Shown piece by piece: positions 1 through 9,704 of a stretch of 64,000 nt of DNA (the stretch's first letter is position 1; each line of letters begins with the position of its first letter). The position numbers and the translations under genes are program-made. The notes under the pieces were generated by a model. The model worked only from the letters and a program-made list of their open reading frames with translations, had not been told where the DNA came from and made no database searches. The DNA comes from Megasphaera sp. (GTDB lineage Bacteria; Bacillota; Negativicutes; Veillonellales; Megasphaeraceae), in assembly GCA_022486585.1 (NCBI GenBank), contig JAKVKI010000005.1, positions 19,685 to 83,684 on the forward strand. Direction: 5' to 3'.

Positions 1-171
1 ATCAATTTTAGCCTGTTCTGTCATCATGCGTTTGGCCTGGAATTCTAAATTCTGGGTTTCGCGATCGATGTCACTCAAGGCCTGATCCGTGTTTTTAATG
101 ATTTTGTCTTTCAGTTCCTGCGTAACCTTGGATTTTACGGTCACAGGCACACGTAACGTAATCTGATCCAT
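1..171 (-). CDS. ylqD: YlqD family protein (partial, runs off the window start)
   Basis: Reverse strand from ATG at 171 reads MDQITLRVPVTVKSKVTQELKDKIIKNTDQALSDIDRETQNLEFQAKRMMTEQAKID; sits directly downstream of khpA as in ylqC-ylqD arrangements. Not in the ORF track (short/partial). Confidence 0.7.
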   Translation of the reverse strand, partial: MDQITLRVPVTVKSKVTQELKDKIIKNTDQALSDIDRETQNLEFQAKRMMTEQAKID

Positions 172-181
172 AGTGTCTCTC

Positions 182-424
182 CTATACGATATCCACTGAT
201 ACTTTCTTATTAGCCTTCACTGCCGCAGCCTTGACAACAAGGCGGAGCGCTTTCGCAATCTTCCCTTGTTTGCCAATGACTTTGCCCATATCTTCGGGTG
301 CGACATGAAGTTGATACACTTCGAGGCCTTTTTTTTGAGTCTTTGTTACTGTAACTGCTTCAGGGCTCTTGACGAGCGCCTTTGCAATACATGTGATCAA
401 TTCTTCCATCGTATCCAGCCTCAC
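182..424 (-). CDS. khpA: KH-domain RNA-binding protein KhpA (YlqC)
   Basis: GKVIGKQGKIAKALR KH motif; next to rpsP. Confidence 0.92.
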   Translation of the reverse strand: MRLDTMEELITCIAKALVKSPEAVTVTKTQKKGLEVYQLHVAPEDMGKVIGKQGKIAKALRLVVKAAAVKANKKVSVDIV

Positions 425-694
425 TTACTTTTTGGATGCTTCAAACTGAGCCATAATACCAGCTTTTTTGAAGAGAGAACGAATCGTATCGGTAGGCTGT
501 GCACCTTTGCCAAGCCATGCTACAGCTGCTTCAGCATCAACGGTCAAACGATCATCAACTGCTTTAGCCGGATCATACATGCCGATAGTTGCGACAGGAC
601 GACCGTTGTTGCGAGCATTGTGAGAATCAGCGACAACTACACGGTAAATCGGGCTTTTTTTAGCGCCTAAACGTGCTAAACGAATTTTAATCAT
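425..694 (-). CDS. rpsP: 30S ribosomal protein S16
   Basis: MIKIRLARLGAKKSPIYRVVVADSHNARNNG; start moved to ATG at 694, just after AGGAGG. Confidence 0.97.
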   Translation of the reverse strand: MIKIRLARLGAKKSPIYRVVVADSHNARNNGRPVATIGMYDPAKAVDDRLTVDAEAAVAWLGKGAQPTDTIRSLFKKAGIMAQFEASKK

Positions 695-743
695 GAATAT
701 CACCTCCTTGACATAGTTTCTTTTCCTTGAAAGGAACTTCCAT

Positions 744-2093
744 TTAAAAAGGCAGACGCGGCATAAAGCCACGGCGTTTGTTCTTTGCTTTCTTTGCTTG
801 TTTCATCATTTTCTGCATTTCTGTAAACTGCTTAATGAGGCGGTTCACATCTTGGACTCGCGTACCGCTTCCTTTAGCAATACGGCGCTTGCGGCTGTCC
901 TTGATAAGCATTTTAGGATTACCACTGGTCCGTTCTTGCTCTGTCATCGATGTGATAATGGCTTCGATGTGTTTCATTTCTTTGCCATCCATATCTACTT
1001 TATCTAGTTCTTTCTTATACTTGCCAATGCCTGGAATCAATCCCATGAGGCTTCCCATAGAACCCATTTTCTTTATCATAGCAAGCTGTTTCAAGAAATC
1101 ATTAAACGTGAAGGTACCACTTTTCATGGTTTTCTTCATGTCTTCCATGGATTCTTCATCAAAAGCCTTTTGCGCTTTTTCAATGATTGTTTCCATATCG
1201 CCTAAATCAAGGATACGTGATGCATATCGATTCGGGTGGAATTCTTCTAATCCGTCGAGTTTTTCACTGACACCTATGAACTTAATCGGTTTTCCTGTTA
1301 CAGCCTTAATCGATAATGCAGCGCCACCGCGAGCATCACCATCAAGCTTAGTCATGATGATACCATCAATACCCAACGCCTGATCAAAAGCAGACGCTGC
1401 TGTAACTGCATCCTGACCGGTCATAGCATCTACGACGAGAAGTATTTCATGCGGGTGTACTTCGCCTTTGATATGAACTAATTCGTCCATAAGGACTTCG
1501 TTTATATGAAGCCGCCCTGCCGTATCAATGATAACGACATCTCGTAAATGACTGACAGCATATGGAATAGCATGCTGCGCAATCTGTACAGGATCTTTGC
1601 TGCCTTCTTCGGTATAGACAGGTATATCCAATTCCTGACCTAAAACCTGGAGCTGCGTAATGGCTGCTGGACGGTACACGTCACCAGCTACCATAAGAGG
1701 ACTTTTCCCTTGAGATTTCAGCTGTCTGGCCAGCTTAGCTGCCGTCGTCGTCTTGCCGGCCCCTTGCAGACCGACGAGCATAACGATGGTTGGCGGCTTT
1801 GACGCAATGGCAATACGGCTCTGCGTCCCGCCTAAGAGTTCCGTCAATTCGTCGCGAACGATTTTAATGACTGTCTGTGATGCATTCAAACTTCCAAAAA
1901 CTTCTTCACCGACAGCCTTTTCACGAACGCGGTTAATAAAATCCTTCGTTACTTTAAAATTGACATCCGCTTCCAGAAGAGCCCGGCGCATCTCTTTCAG
2001 CGCTTCATTTACATCTTCTTCTGTAAGTTTCCCTTTGCCACGAAGTTTTTTGAACGCTGCTTGAAACCGTTCGGATAAACTTTCAAATGCCAT
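744..2093 (-). CDS. ffh: Signal recognition particle protein Ffh
   Basis: GLQGAGKTTTAAKLA, DTAGRL, TKLDGDARGGAAL, Met-rich M domain. Confidence 0.98.
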   Translation of the reverse strand: MAFESLSERFQAAFKKLRGKGKLTEEDVNEALKEMRRALLEADVNFKVTKDFINRVREKAVGEEVFGSLNASQTVIKIVRDELTELLGGTQSRIAIASKPPTIVMLVGLQGAGKTTTAAKLARQLKSQGKSPLMVAGDVYRPAAITQLQVLGQELDIPVYTEEGSKDPVQIAQHAIPYAVSHLRDVVIIDTAGRLHINEVLMDELVHIKGEVHPHEILLVVDAMTGQDAVTAASAFDQALGIDGIIMTKLDGDARGGAALSIKAVTGKPIKFIGVSEKLDGLEEFHPNRYASRILDLGDMETIIEKAQKAFDEESMEDMKKTMKSGTFTFNDFLKQLAMIKKMGSMGSLMGLIPGIGKYKKELDKVDMDGKEMKHIEAIITSMTEQERTSGNPKMLIKDSRKRRIAKGSGTRVQDVNRLIKQFTEMQKMMKQAKKAKNKRRGFMPRLPF

Positions 2094-2116
2094 GGGGCTC
2101 CTCCTTGTTCACAAAG

Positions 2117-2452
2117 TTACAATTCAATCTTATCTATAAGTTCCCGCGCCTTATCATTGGCACACGGTGTATCATTCTTCAATACATCATTGATTATATC
2201 CAGCTGCTGCCGTACCCCGTTGAGACGAGACAGCAGGTGAAGCTTTGTTTCATACTCTTCTAATGATTTAGAGCTTCGCTTCAATATATCATATGCCCCT
2301 TGCCGGGATATCCCCAGTTCTTCGCCAATTTCTGACAAGGACAAATCCATATTGAAATACATTTCCATGCAGCGTTGCTGCTTGTCTGTAAGGAGCGGAC
2401 CGTATATATCGAGAAGCTGTCCTTTTCTGACTACATCATCTAACATGGTCAT
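2117..2452 (-). CDS. ylxM: YlxM/p13-like putative DNA-binding protein (UPF0122)
   Basis: Helix-turn-helix protein (DLSLSEIGEELGISRQGAYDILKR) upstream of ffh. Confidence 0.9.
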   Translation of the reverse strand: MTMLDDVVRKGQLLDIYGPLLTDKQQRCMEMYFNMDLSLSEIGEELGISRQGAYDILKRSSKSLEEYETKLHLLSRLNGVRQQLDIINDVLKNDTPCANDKARELIDKIEL

Positions 2453-2472
2453 CGCCTCCTGCGTACTGTCAT

Positions 2473-2501
2473 AGTATACAAGATAAGGAGAGGCCTGTCA
2501 A
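2473..2501 (-). promoter_or_regulatory. Putative sigma-A promoter of ylxM
   Basis: Minus strand TTGACA, 17 nt, TATACT; the -35 lies inside the hairpin arm. Confidence 0.6.
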
Positions 2502-2527
2502 GTAAAAATACTTGACAGGCCTCTCCT
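2486..2527. terminator. 19-bp perfect inverted repeat, 4-nt loop, between ppk1 and ylxM
   Basis: AGGAGAGGCCTGTCAAGTA AAAA TACTTGACAGGCCTCTCCT. Confidence 0.6.
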
Positions 2528-2567
2528 CGATATGATAGATATTTATGAAACAACAAATCACACTTAC

Positions 2568-4691
2568 TTAATGTTTATGATGATGGTACTTTTTCATATA
2601 CGGTGCGATTTTTTCTTTTGCTTCAGCCAAAAACATGTCTTGGGCTGCTATATGTTCCGCCCCTTCAGGTCGTTTATCAGCAATAAAATAGTATGTACCA
2701 TCGGAATTCATGGCATAGGCCTTCACATTATCACCAAAATAGAGATGGAGCATCTGTTTTACCCGTTCTTTATGATCCGGGAATTCAATGGGTGTCATAA
2801 GTTCTACTCGTTCATTCAGATTACGCGGCATCCAGTCTGCTGACGAGATAAATACATCTTCTTTGCCACCATTATAGAAATAAAACAAACGGCTGTGTTC
2901 CAAAAATCGTCCTACGAGACTGTGTACTTCAATATTTTCGCTCAGTCCCGGGAGACCTGGTCGAAGCACACAAATACCACGAATAATGAGTTTGATCTTG
3001 ACGCCGGCACAAGAGGCTTCATAAAGCTTGGCAATGACGAATTTATCGAGCAACGAATTCATCTTGGCGACAATAAGTGCCTTTTTCCCATTTTTGGCAT
3101 GAGCGATTTCCTGATCAATTTCTTCATAAATCCGTTCCCGCAAATTCAACGGTGCAACAGCCAGTTTATTCCACTGCGGCGGATCAGAATATCCGGATAA
3201 GACGTTGAAAAAGGCCGACGCGTCGACGCCATACAGCGTATTTGCCGTGAAAATACCTACATCCGTGTAAATACGAGCAGTCTTGCCATTATAATTTCCT
3301 GTCGCCAAATGGACGTAGCGGCGGATACCATCCTCTTCACGGCGTACGACCAAGGCGATTTTTGAATGGGTTTTTAACCCCATAATGCCATAAATAACGT
3401 GCGCTCCATGGCGTTCCAGCTTACGGGCCATATAAATATTATTTTCTTCATCAAACCGAGCCTTCACTTCCATCAGGACCGTGACTTGCTTCCCATTTTC
3501 AGCGGCATCAGCTAAGGCCGCTATAATAGGCGAATTGCTGCTGACTCGGTATAAGGTCATCTTGATGGCCAATACATTAGGATCACGCGAGGATAGTTTA
3601 ATGAAATTCTCTACTGTCTCAAAAGTTTCGTAAGGGTGTTGCAACATAATATCGCGCTTGGCAACGGCACTGAAGAAATCTGCTGCGCCAATAGCCGCTA
3701 ATTCACTAGATGGTTGCGGTGAAAAAGGCGGATAGCGGAGCTGATCGTAGCCTTCGATTCCTGTGAAGGAAAAGAATATCTTGCAGTCTAAGGGTCCTGA
3801 AATAGAATACACATCATTATCTTCCAGAACCAATTCTTTCTTGAGAAATTCTTTAATCATCCGGCTGGCAGAGGCTGCCAATTCCAAGCGAACAGCTGCC
3901 CCCTTACGGCGTTTCTTCAAGGATTTTTCCACTTCCACGAGAAGATCTTCTGCATCTTCATCGATCGTCAAGTCAGCATCGCGGGTAACGCGGAATGGCG
4001 CTACCTCCAAAATATCACAACCTACGAAAAACTGCTGTGCATATGCTCCCAGCACATCTTCCAAAAAGAGGAATTTCTGCTTCTGCTGTTCTTCTTCACG
4101 TTGATCCGGTACGTGGATAATACGCTTGATGACCGATGCCGGTACCGGTAATATGGCGGTCTTGACAGCTATATCACCGCTGCGGCGCCGCAGTAACACA
4201 CACAAATTCAGATTCTGACTAGCCAGGAATGGGAAGGGATGACTGGAATCGACGGCCATCGGTGTAACAACGGGATAGATTTCCCGTTGAAAGAAACTAT
4301 CCAGCCATACTTTCTGTTCTGCCTCCAAGTCATTGACATGAATAAAATACAAGCCTTCATGGCGAAGTTTTTTTTCAATACTATGCAAATAGGTATACTG
4401 GTCACTCACTTGTTCATGGATCATGCGTTGAATGGCTTCAAACTGCTCTTTAGGTGTCATGCCGGCTATGTCAATATGTTTGACACCACTTTCAATGAGG
4501 TGCTTGACCCCGGCAACGCGTACCATGAAGAATTCGTCTAAATTAGAAGCTGCAATAGCTACGAAGTTAAGCTGTTCCAATAAAGGATTTGTCGGTGCTA
4601 TGGCTTCCCGCAATACCCGTTCATTGAATTTGACCCATGTACATTCACGATTGAGAAAATTTTCAGGATTTGTATAGTCCAAGATATTCAC
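2568..4691 (-). CDS. ppk1: Polyphosphate kinase 1
   Basis: RECTWVKFNERVLREA N-terminus; KMTLYRVSSNSPI, ATGNYNGKTARIYTD, SSADWMPRNLNERVE. Confidence 0.97.
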   Translation of the reverse strand: MNILDYTNPENFLNRECTWVKFNERVLREAIAPTNPLLEQLNFVAIAASNLDEFFMVRVAGVKHLIESGVKHIDIAGMTPKEQFEAIQRMIHEQVSDQYTYLHSIEKKLRHEGLYFIHVNDLEAEQKVWLDSFFQREIYPVVTPMAVDSSHPFPFLASQNLNLCVLLRRRSGDIAVKTAILPVPASVIKRIIHVPDQREEEQQKQKFLFLEDVLGAYAQQFFVGCDILEVAPFRVTRDADLTIDEDAEDLLVEVEKSLKKRRKGAAVRLELAASASRMIKEFLKKELVLEDNDVYSISGPLDCKIFFSFTGIEGYDQLRYPPFSPQPSSELAAIGAADFFSAVAKRDIMLQHPYETFETVENFIKLSSRDPNVLAIKMTLYRVSSNSPIIAALADAAENGKQVTVLMEVKARFDEENNIYMARKLERHGAHVIYGIMGLKTHSKIALVVRREEDGIRRYVHLATGNYNGKTARIYTDVGIFTANTLYGVDASAFFNVLSGYSDPPQWNKLAVAPLNLRERIYEEIDQEIAHAKNGKKALIVAKMNSLLDKFVIAKLYEASCAGVKIKLIIRGICVLRPGLPGLSENIEVHSLVGRFLEHSRLFYFYNGGKEDVFISSADWMPRNLNERVELMTPIEFPDHKERVKQMLHLYFGDNVKAYAMNSDGTYYFIADKRPEGAEHIAAQDMFLAEAKEKIAPYMKKYHHHKH

Positions 4692-6242
4692 CTATCCTTT
4701 TCGTAATTTGGGAGAAATGCCGAACACTTCGGCAAAATTGACTGCTGCTTTTTTAAAGGTCCACCGTTCCAGAGAAATGTCAAGTTCTGAATGATAACGT
4801 ACGATCAGCTCATTGTCTTTCAATTCCGTCCAAATACGACTAATCTTCCCTAAATGGCTCTTATCAAGCGAATCTGCCAAACAGAAAATAGCAATGAGTT
4901 TAGCTGCAATCAGTTTCTGCGCCGGCGATAATTTATTATATTTCTTAGGCGAACTGCCTCGTATGCCATCGAATCCGTAGTAAGCAATATTAGCCAGCAG
5001 TTCCTTTTCATCATCGGTCAGACTAAATAAATCTGTTTCCATAATAAGATTATATGTACATAAATTGTGCTTACGAATATTAATGAACTTCCCTGCTTCA
5101 TGCAGGATAGAGGCTAATTGAAGTAAATAATTATATTCAAAACCAAGTCCGATTTGTTTGTAGACGGCTTGGAATAAAATACTCGCATATTCTTCGATAC
5201 GTGCTGAATGGGCCGGATTATTCACGTACCGATCCGCTACTTTACTTGCCAGATTAAGTAACAACTGCCGTTGATGGCTCACGTAGGCATTGTGTGTCTT
5301 TTCAGCAACATAATACATGGAGTACCCTTCCGTGAAGGTCGTACCCATGAGGACGATCATATCGACATCGACGATACGCAGCAGTTCATAATACAATAAC
5401 AGCGTCGGCATGAGGACATTCGCCAGATTTTCTGATAAATGATAGCGTTGCTGCAACTTAAGCGGTGTCACCCCTTGAAACGAAAAAATAAACTGACGCA
5501 ATTCATCAGGTTTCATGAGGCTTACCCCGTCTTGTCGTTCTTTCCCCATAATATTTCCCAACAAGGTCGCTGCTCGCCCGGATAGTACAATATATTGGAT
5601 ATGATGCTGTTGGACCATCGCCCAAAGCGGTGACAGCGAACCATAAATATATTCTCGTACTGCTGTAGGGAAGGTCAATTCCTGCCGTTGCTTCACTGTG
5701 AAATTCTCCATGATCCGCAAGGAACCGATATGGAAATTCTGCTGAAACAAAAGCTTATCTGATTTCCAGCATGTCAGCCCTAAGCCGCCAGACGTAATAT
5801 CCATCAGCAGGACCGCTTCATCATTAAAATTAAAATTGCCTTTCAGCACATGATAATAGAGTCCAAAAAATTTATAATATACTTCTTTTGCCATATGCAC
5901 AACTTCAATACGGAATCCTGTACGAACGTGGATCTGATCGATCACGTTCAACAGGTTATCGGCTTCACGGATTGCCGTCGTCGATAAGACTTTAATATCC
6001 TGTACATCGTAATCACGCAAAAGCTGTTTAAATTTGCCTAAAATAGTGCAAATTTCATTCAATGATTGGAAGCTGACATGGTGTGTCTGAAATACTTCTT
6101 CCCCGTATTTAACTTCACGGGATACGTTTTCAATAACTTCCATATCTTCCAATGAAGAATAGGCAATGATTTTTAGCGCCATGTTGACTGTGCCAATATG
6201 GATGATGCCAAAATATTTTTTACTTGCTGTCTCCATTCTCAT
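4692..6242 (-). CDS. Divergent Ppx/GppA-family protein with C-terminal HD-like region
   Basis: STTAIREADN, GSLRIMENF and LHEAGKFI resemble Ppx/GppA and HD motifs, but several are degenerate; adjacent to ppk1. Confidence 0.8.
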   Translation of the reverse strand: MRMETASKKYFGIIHIGTVNMALKIIAYSSLEDMEVIENVSREVKYGEEVFQTHHVSFQSLNEICTILGKFKQLLRDYDVQDIKVLSTTAIREADNLLNVIDQIHVRTGFRIEVVHMAKEVYYKFFGLYYHVLKGNFNFNDEAVLLMDITSGGLGLTCWKSDKLLFQQNFHIGSLRIMENFTVKQRQELTFPTAVREYIYGSLSPLWAMVQQHHIQYIVLSGRAATLLGNIMGKERQDGVSLMKPDELRQFIFSFQGVTPLKLQQRYHLSENLANVLMPTLLLYYELLRIVDVDMIVLMGTTFTEGYSMYYVAEKTHNAYVSHQRQLLLNLASKVADRYVNNPAHSARIEEYASILFQAVYKQIGLGFEYNYLLQLASILHEAGKFINIRKHNLCTYNLIMETDLFSLTDDEKELLANIAYYGFDGIRGSSPKKYNKLSPAQKLIAAKLIAIFCLADSLDKSHLGKISRIWTELKDNELIVRYHSELDISLERWTFKKAAVNFAEVFGISPKLRKG

Positions 6243-6388
6243 TCACTCACTTTTCTTATTGGATTCTGACATATAGTCATTTCTTATTATACATGAAACT
6301 TGGAGAAAATGTCCTTGTTTTTGTATAATTTATGTAAAATACACATGTAATTGTGATAAAATAAAAATAAGATATCATTATTCTTATA

Positions 6389-6416
6389 TTGCCCATATAA
6401 TGCAATGTAGTATAAT
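6389..6416 (+). promoter_or_regulatory. Putative promoter of the + strand ppx gene
   Basis: TTGCCC, 16 nt, TATAAT. Confidence 0.5.
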
Positions 6417-6435
6417 GGTAACGTTACTATTATAC
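6410..6435. promoter_or_regulatory. 26-bp near-perfect palindrome overlapping the ppx -10 box (candidate operator)
   Basis: GTATAATGGTAAC|GTTACTATTATAC, one mismatched pair. Confidence 0.5.
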
Positions 6436-6459
6436 ATATATAGAAATGCGAGGTACCAT

Positions 6460-7992
6460 ATGGAAAAAATAGCCATTATTGACATGGGCTCCAACTCTAT
6501 CCGCTACGTTTCTCTGCAAATAGCGGACAACAAAGCCTACTCTTTCCTGAATCAGGAAAAAGAAGCTATCCGCCTGGGACATGGCCTGAGTCAAACCGGC
6601 CGGCTGAGTGAAGAAGGCATGGAGCGAGCTATGACCTGCCTTCACGTATACAAACACATGATGAAAGTATCAAATATCCATACCTGTTTGGCCGTCGCTA
6701 CGGCAGCCGTCCGCAATGCGCAAAACGGACTGGAATTTTTAAAACGGATCAATGACGAAACAGGCATCCAAATGAATGTCATTACAGGCGAACGGGAAGC
6801 CTACCTCGGCTATCTCGGTGTCGCTAATACCATTGCCCAAAAGGACTGCCTGATCTTCGACTTAGGCGGTGCCAGTGTTGAAATGACGTTAGTTCATAAC
6901 GGCGAAGCTCAGCATTCCATTTCTATCCCCATCGGTGCTGTCACGCTGACTGAAAAATTTTCCCTCCAGGGAAATTATGAGGAAAGTAAATTAACAGACT
7001 GCTTGAAATATATCCACAAAAAGCTAACGGCTATCGAATGGATCAAAAACGTCGACGTTCCCCTTATCGGCATTGGCGGTACTGCTCGTAACTTTGCCAA
7101 AATGGATCAAAAAGCCACGAATTACGAATTTCCAAAAATCCATAATTATATCGTTCCTTACAAAAACTTTTCCAGCTTATATAAAGAAATCCTATCGCGC
7201 ACAGCGGCTGCTCGCAAGAAAATCCCCGGCCTGTCCAGTGACCGGGCTGACCTCATCGTATCCGGTGCTGCTGTCATCCAGACCTTGTTCACCGTTGCCG
7301 GCAGCGATGAAATGATCGTCAGCGGCTGCGGCCTTCGCGAAGGGCTGTTCTTCGAATACTATACAAAGAAACACTATATGGATATGCTTCGCGTTGATGA
7401 TATCCTTGATTTCAGCATACATAACTTTATCGGTACCATGAGCAGCGGCTACAATGAAGCCCACTCTGCTCAAGTCGCACTGATAACCGATATGCTCTTT
7501 GACCAGCTCAAGGAATTACATGGCTTCGATGACAGGAAACGCCGCTTGCTTCATACAGCAGCGCAGCTTCACGACATCGGTAAAATCATTAATTTCTATA
7601 ATCATGCCCGCCATTCAGCATTTATGATTGCCCATGCCCCGCTGTACGGGCTGACACAGAAGGAACAGATTATTTGCGGCTTCATTGCTGGTTTCCATCA
7701 TGGTATTAACCGTAAGACCTTGCGTGCGTACCGCTATGCTACTATGTGCACAGCTGAAGAATGGAGCATGATCCGCAAACTCTCTACGCTCCTGGCACTG
7801 GCAGAAGCTTCTGATCTGACGTATGAGCAACTCGTTACAGACATTAAAGCGACCATTACCAAAAATGTCGTCGTCCTCGTCTTGACGACGACACCTGATG
7901 CGACCTACAATGCCGTAGAATATGAAATGAAACAACTAGAAAAACAGTTCAAAAAAGAATTTGGCTCGTCACTCCTCCTCGTATGGAAATAA
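6460..7992 (+). CDS. Exopolyphosphatase / Ppx/GppA phosphatase family with HD domain
   Basis: IDMGSNSIR, ATAAVRNAQN, ITGEREAYLGYLGV, DLGGASVEM, IGIGGTARN, AAQLHDIGKIINFYNHARHSAFMI. Confidence 0.93.
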   Translation: MEKIAIIDMGSNSIRYVSLQIADNKAYSFLNQEKEAIRLGHGLSQTGRLSEEGMERAMTCLHVYKHMMKVSNIHTCLAVATAAVRNAQNGLEFLKRINDETGIQMNVITGEREAYLGYLGVANTIAQKDCLIFDLGGASVEMTLVHNGEAQHSISIPIGAVTLTEKFSLQGNYEESKLTDCLKYIHKKLTAIEWIKNVDVPLIGIGGTARNFAKMDQKATNYEFPKIHNYIVPYKNFSSLYKEILSRTAAARKKIPGLSSDRADLIVSGAAVIQTLFTVAGSDEMIVSGCGLREGLFFEYYTKKHYMDMLRVDDILDFSIHNFIGTMSSGYNEAHSAQVALITDMLFDQLKELHGFDDRKRRLLHTAAQLHDIGKIINFYNHARHSAFMIAHAPLYGLTQKEQIICGFIAGFHHGINRKTLRAYRYATMCTAEEWSMIRKLSTLLALAEASDLTYEQLVTDIKATITKNVVVLVLTTTPDATYNAVEYEMKQLEKQFKKEFGSSLLLVWK

Positions 7993-7997
7993 TACTG

Positions 7998-8047
7998 TAT
8001 ATAAAGAAGACACATCCCTTTCACGCCGGATGTGTCTTCTTTATATA
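7998..8047. terminator. Bidirectional terminator between convergent ppx and thiC
   Basis: Perfect 20-bp arms: TATATAAAGAAGACACATCC / GGATGTGTCTTCTTTATATA. Confidence 0.85.
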
Positions 8048-8070
8048 TAAGCTTTTTATAGAAATGGCGA

Positions 8071-9372
8071 TTAACGAATAGAAACAGGTTCACCTGCAAG
8101 GATTTTCTTCATGGTCCGAGCCGGGCACATTTTACCACACATCGTGCATGTACCTTCGCATTCTGGCTTGCTCGATTCGTAATAATTACGAGCTTTCACC
8201 GGATCGATAGCCAAGTCAAGCATCTTGTCGAAATCAACATCGACACGAGCACGGCTCATGGCATCATCCCATTCCTGAGCACCAGGAATGCCTTTGACCA
8301 AATCTGCCGCATGAGCAGCGATGCGGGTAGCAATAATGCCTTCTTTGACATCATCAACTGTAGGCAGGCGCAAATGTTCCGCCGGTGTGACATAGCACAG
8401 GAAATCGGCACCACAGGAAGCGGCAATAGCGCCGCCAATGGCACTGGTAATATGGTCATAGCCAGGAGCAATATCCGTGACCAAAGGTCCCAGTACGTAG
8501 AACGGTGCCCCATGGCAGAGACGTTTTTCGATGCGCATATTCGCAGCGATTTCATTCAGTACCATATGGCCCGGTCCTTCGATCATGACCTGAACGTTGC
8601 GTTCCCAAGCCCGTTTAGTCAATTCACCAAGGGTAATGAGTTCTTCGATCTGCGCAGCATCTGTTGCATCATGTGTACAACCAGGCCGGCAAGCATCACC
8701 AAGGCTCAGCGTAACATCGTACTTTTCACAGATATCGAGCAGCCGGTCATAATGTTCATAGAACGGATTTTCTCTATCATTCATTTCCATCCAGGCAAAC
8801 AGAAGCGAACCACCGCGGGATACAACATTAGTCAAACGAGGATTGGCTTTGATTCGTTCTGCAGTCTTACGATTCATGCCACAGTGAATAGTCATGAAAT
8901 CGACGCCATCTTCGGCATGCTGTTCGACAACAGAAAAGAATTCATCTTCTGTAATATCTACTAGATCCTTATCGAGCATGCCTACAGCATCATACATAGG
9001 CACCGTACCGATCATAGCCGTCGACATGCCGACGAGCTTGCGGCGGAATTCACGAGTCTTGCCAAAGTTGCTCAAGTCCATAATCGCTTCCGCTTTCATA
9101 TCGATAGCATTCTGTACCTTCTGCAATTCTTCTTCATGATTATTGTGTTCCGGTGATACGCCGAGATTGACGTTGATCTTCGTACGGCAATTCTGGCCGA
9201 CAGCTTCCGGCGATAAGGCCGTATGCAGCTTATTGGCCGGAATAGCGATCTTACCTTCAGCAATGAGCTTCATGAGGTCGTCCATACGCATGTGTTCCTT
9301 CGCTGCGACGATTTCCATTTGCTTGGTGACGATACCCTTACGGGCAGCATCCATTTGTGTTGTGTAATCCAT
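8071..9372 (-). CDS. thiC: Phosphomethylpyrimidine synthase ThiC
   Basis: C-terminal [15 protein letters not shown] (CxxCxxxxC) cluster motif; [16 protein letters not shown] riboswitch upstream. Confidence 0.98.
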   Translation of the reverse strand: MDYTTQMDAARKGIVTKQMEIVAAKEHMRMDDLMKLIAEGKIAIPANKLHTALSPEAVGQNCRTKINVNLGVSPEHNNHEEELQKVQNAIDMKAEAIMDLSNFGKTREFRRKLVGMSTAMIGTVPMYDAVGMLDKDLVDITEDEFFSVVEQHAEDGVDFMTIHCGMNRKTAERIKANPRLTNVVSRGGSLLFAWMEMNDRENPFYEHYDRLLDICEKYDVTLSLGDACRPGCTHDATDAAQIEELITLGELTKRAWERNVQVMIEGPGHMVLNEIAANMRIEKRLCHGAPFYVLGPLVTDIAPGYDHITSAIGGAIAASCGADFLCYVTPAEHLRLPTVDDVKEGIIATRIAAHAADLVKGIPGAQEWDDAMSRARVDVDFDKMLDLAIDPVKARNYYESSKPECEGTCTMCGKMCPARTMKKILAGEPVSIR

Positions 9373-9505
9373 GATTCAAATCCTCCTAAACATATAGTAC
9401 TACCAGATGCGTTCAAACCAAAAAAGCGGCACTATCACTCCTTTAATCCAGAAGGAGCTGCTCGTTCTCCGGGGATCCGGCCCGGCTGGTCCTGCGCACC
9501 AAAAA

Positions 9506-9532
9506 AAGCTTACCTGCTGAGCAGGTAAGCTT
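9506..9532 (-). terminator. Expression-platform terminator of the TPP riboswitch
   Basis: AAGCTTACCTGCT/AGCAGGTAAGCTT palindrome followed on the minus strand by a T run. Confidence 0.8.
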
Positions 9533-9544
9533 AATCATCCATGT

Positions 9545-9621
9545 GCTTCCCTACGCCGGCATTACCCGTATCAGGTTAAAGGGTCGAATCTTCATTCTCT
9601 CAGCCTTTCGGCTCCCCTAGC
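9545..9621 (-). promoter_or_regulatory. TPP riboswitch (THI element)
   Basis: Minus strand: CTAGGGGAGCCGAAAGGCTGAGAGAATG...GACCCTTTAACCTGATACGGGTAATGCCGGCGTAGGGAAG, matching the TPP aptamer consensus. Confidence 0.97.
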
Positions 9622-9704
9622 TTTTATTCATCTTTGCTTATTATAGTACTTTCCCTGGGGGAATGCAACAGCGAAGACATGCTGAATGGTCTTTATCGAT
9701 TAGA

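Noticed and set aside
266-670. Plus-strand ORF of 134 aa opposite khpA and rpsP
   Set aside because: Antisense shadow of well-identified genes, no recognisable domain.
7073-7315. Same-strand out-of-frame ORF inside ppx
   Set aside because: Overlaps the ppx frame fully; no independent evidence.
8311-8964. Plus-strand ORF of 217 aa inside thiC
   Set aside because: Antisense of a highly conserved gene; composition is an artefact of codon usage on the other strand.
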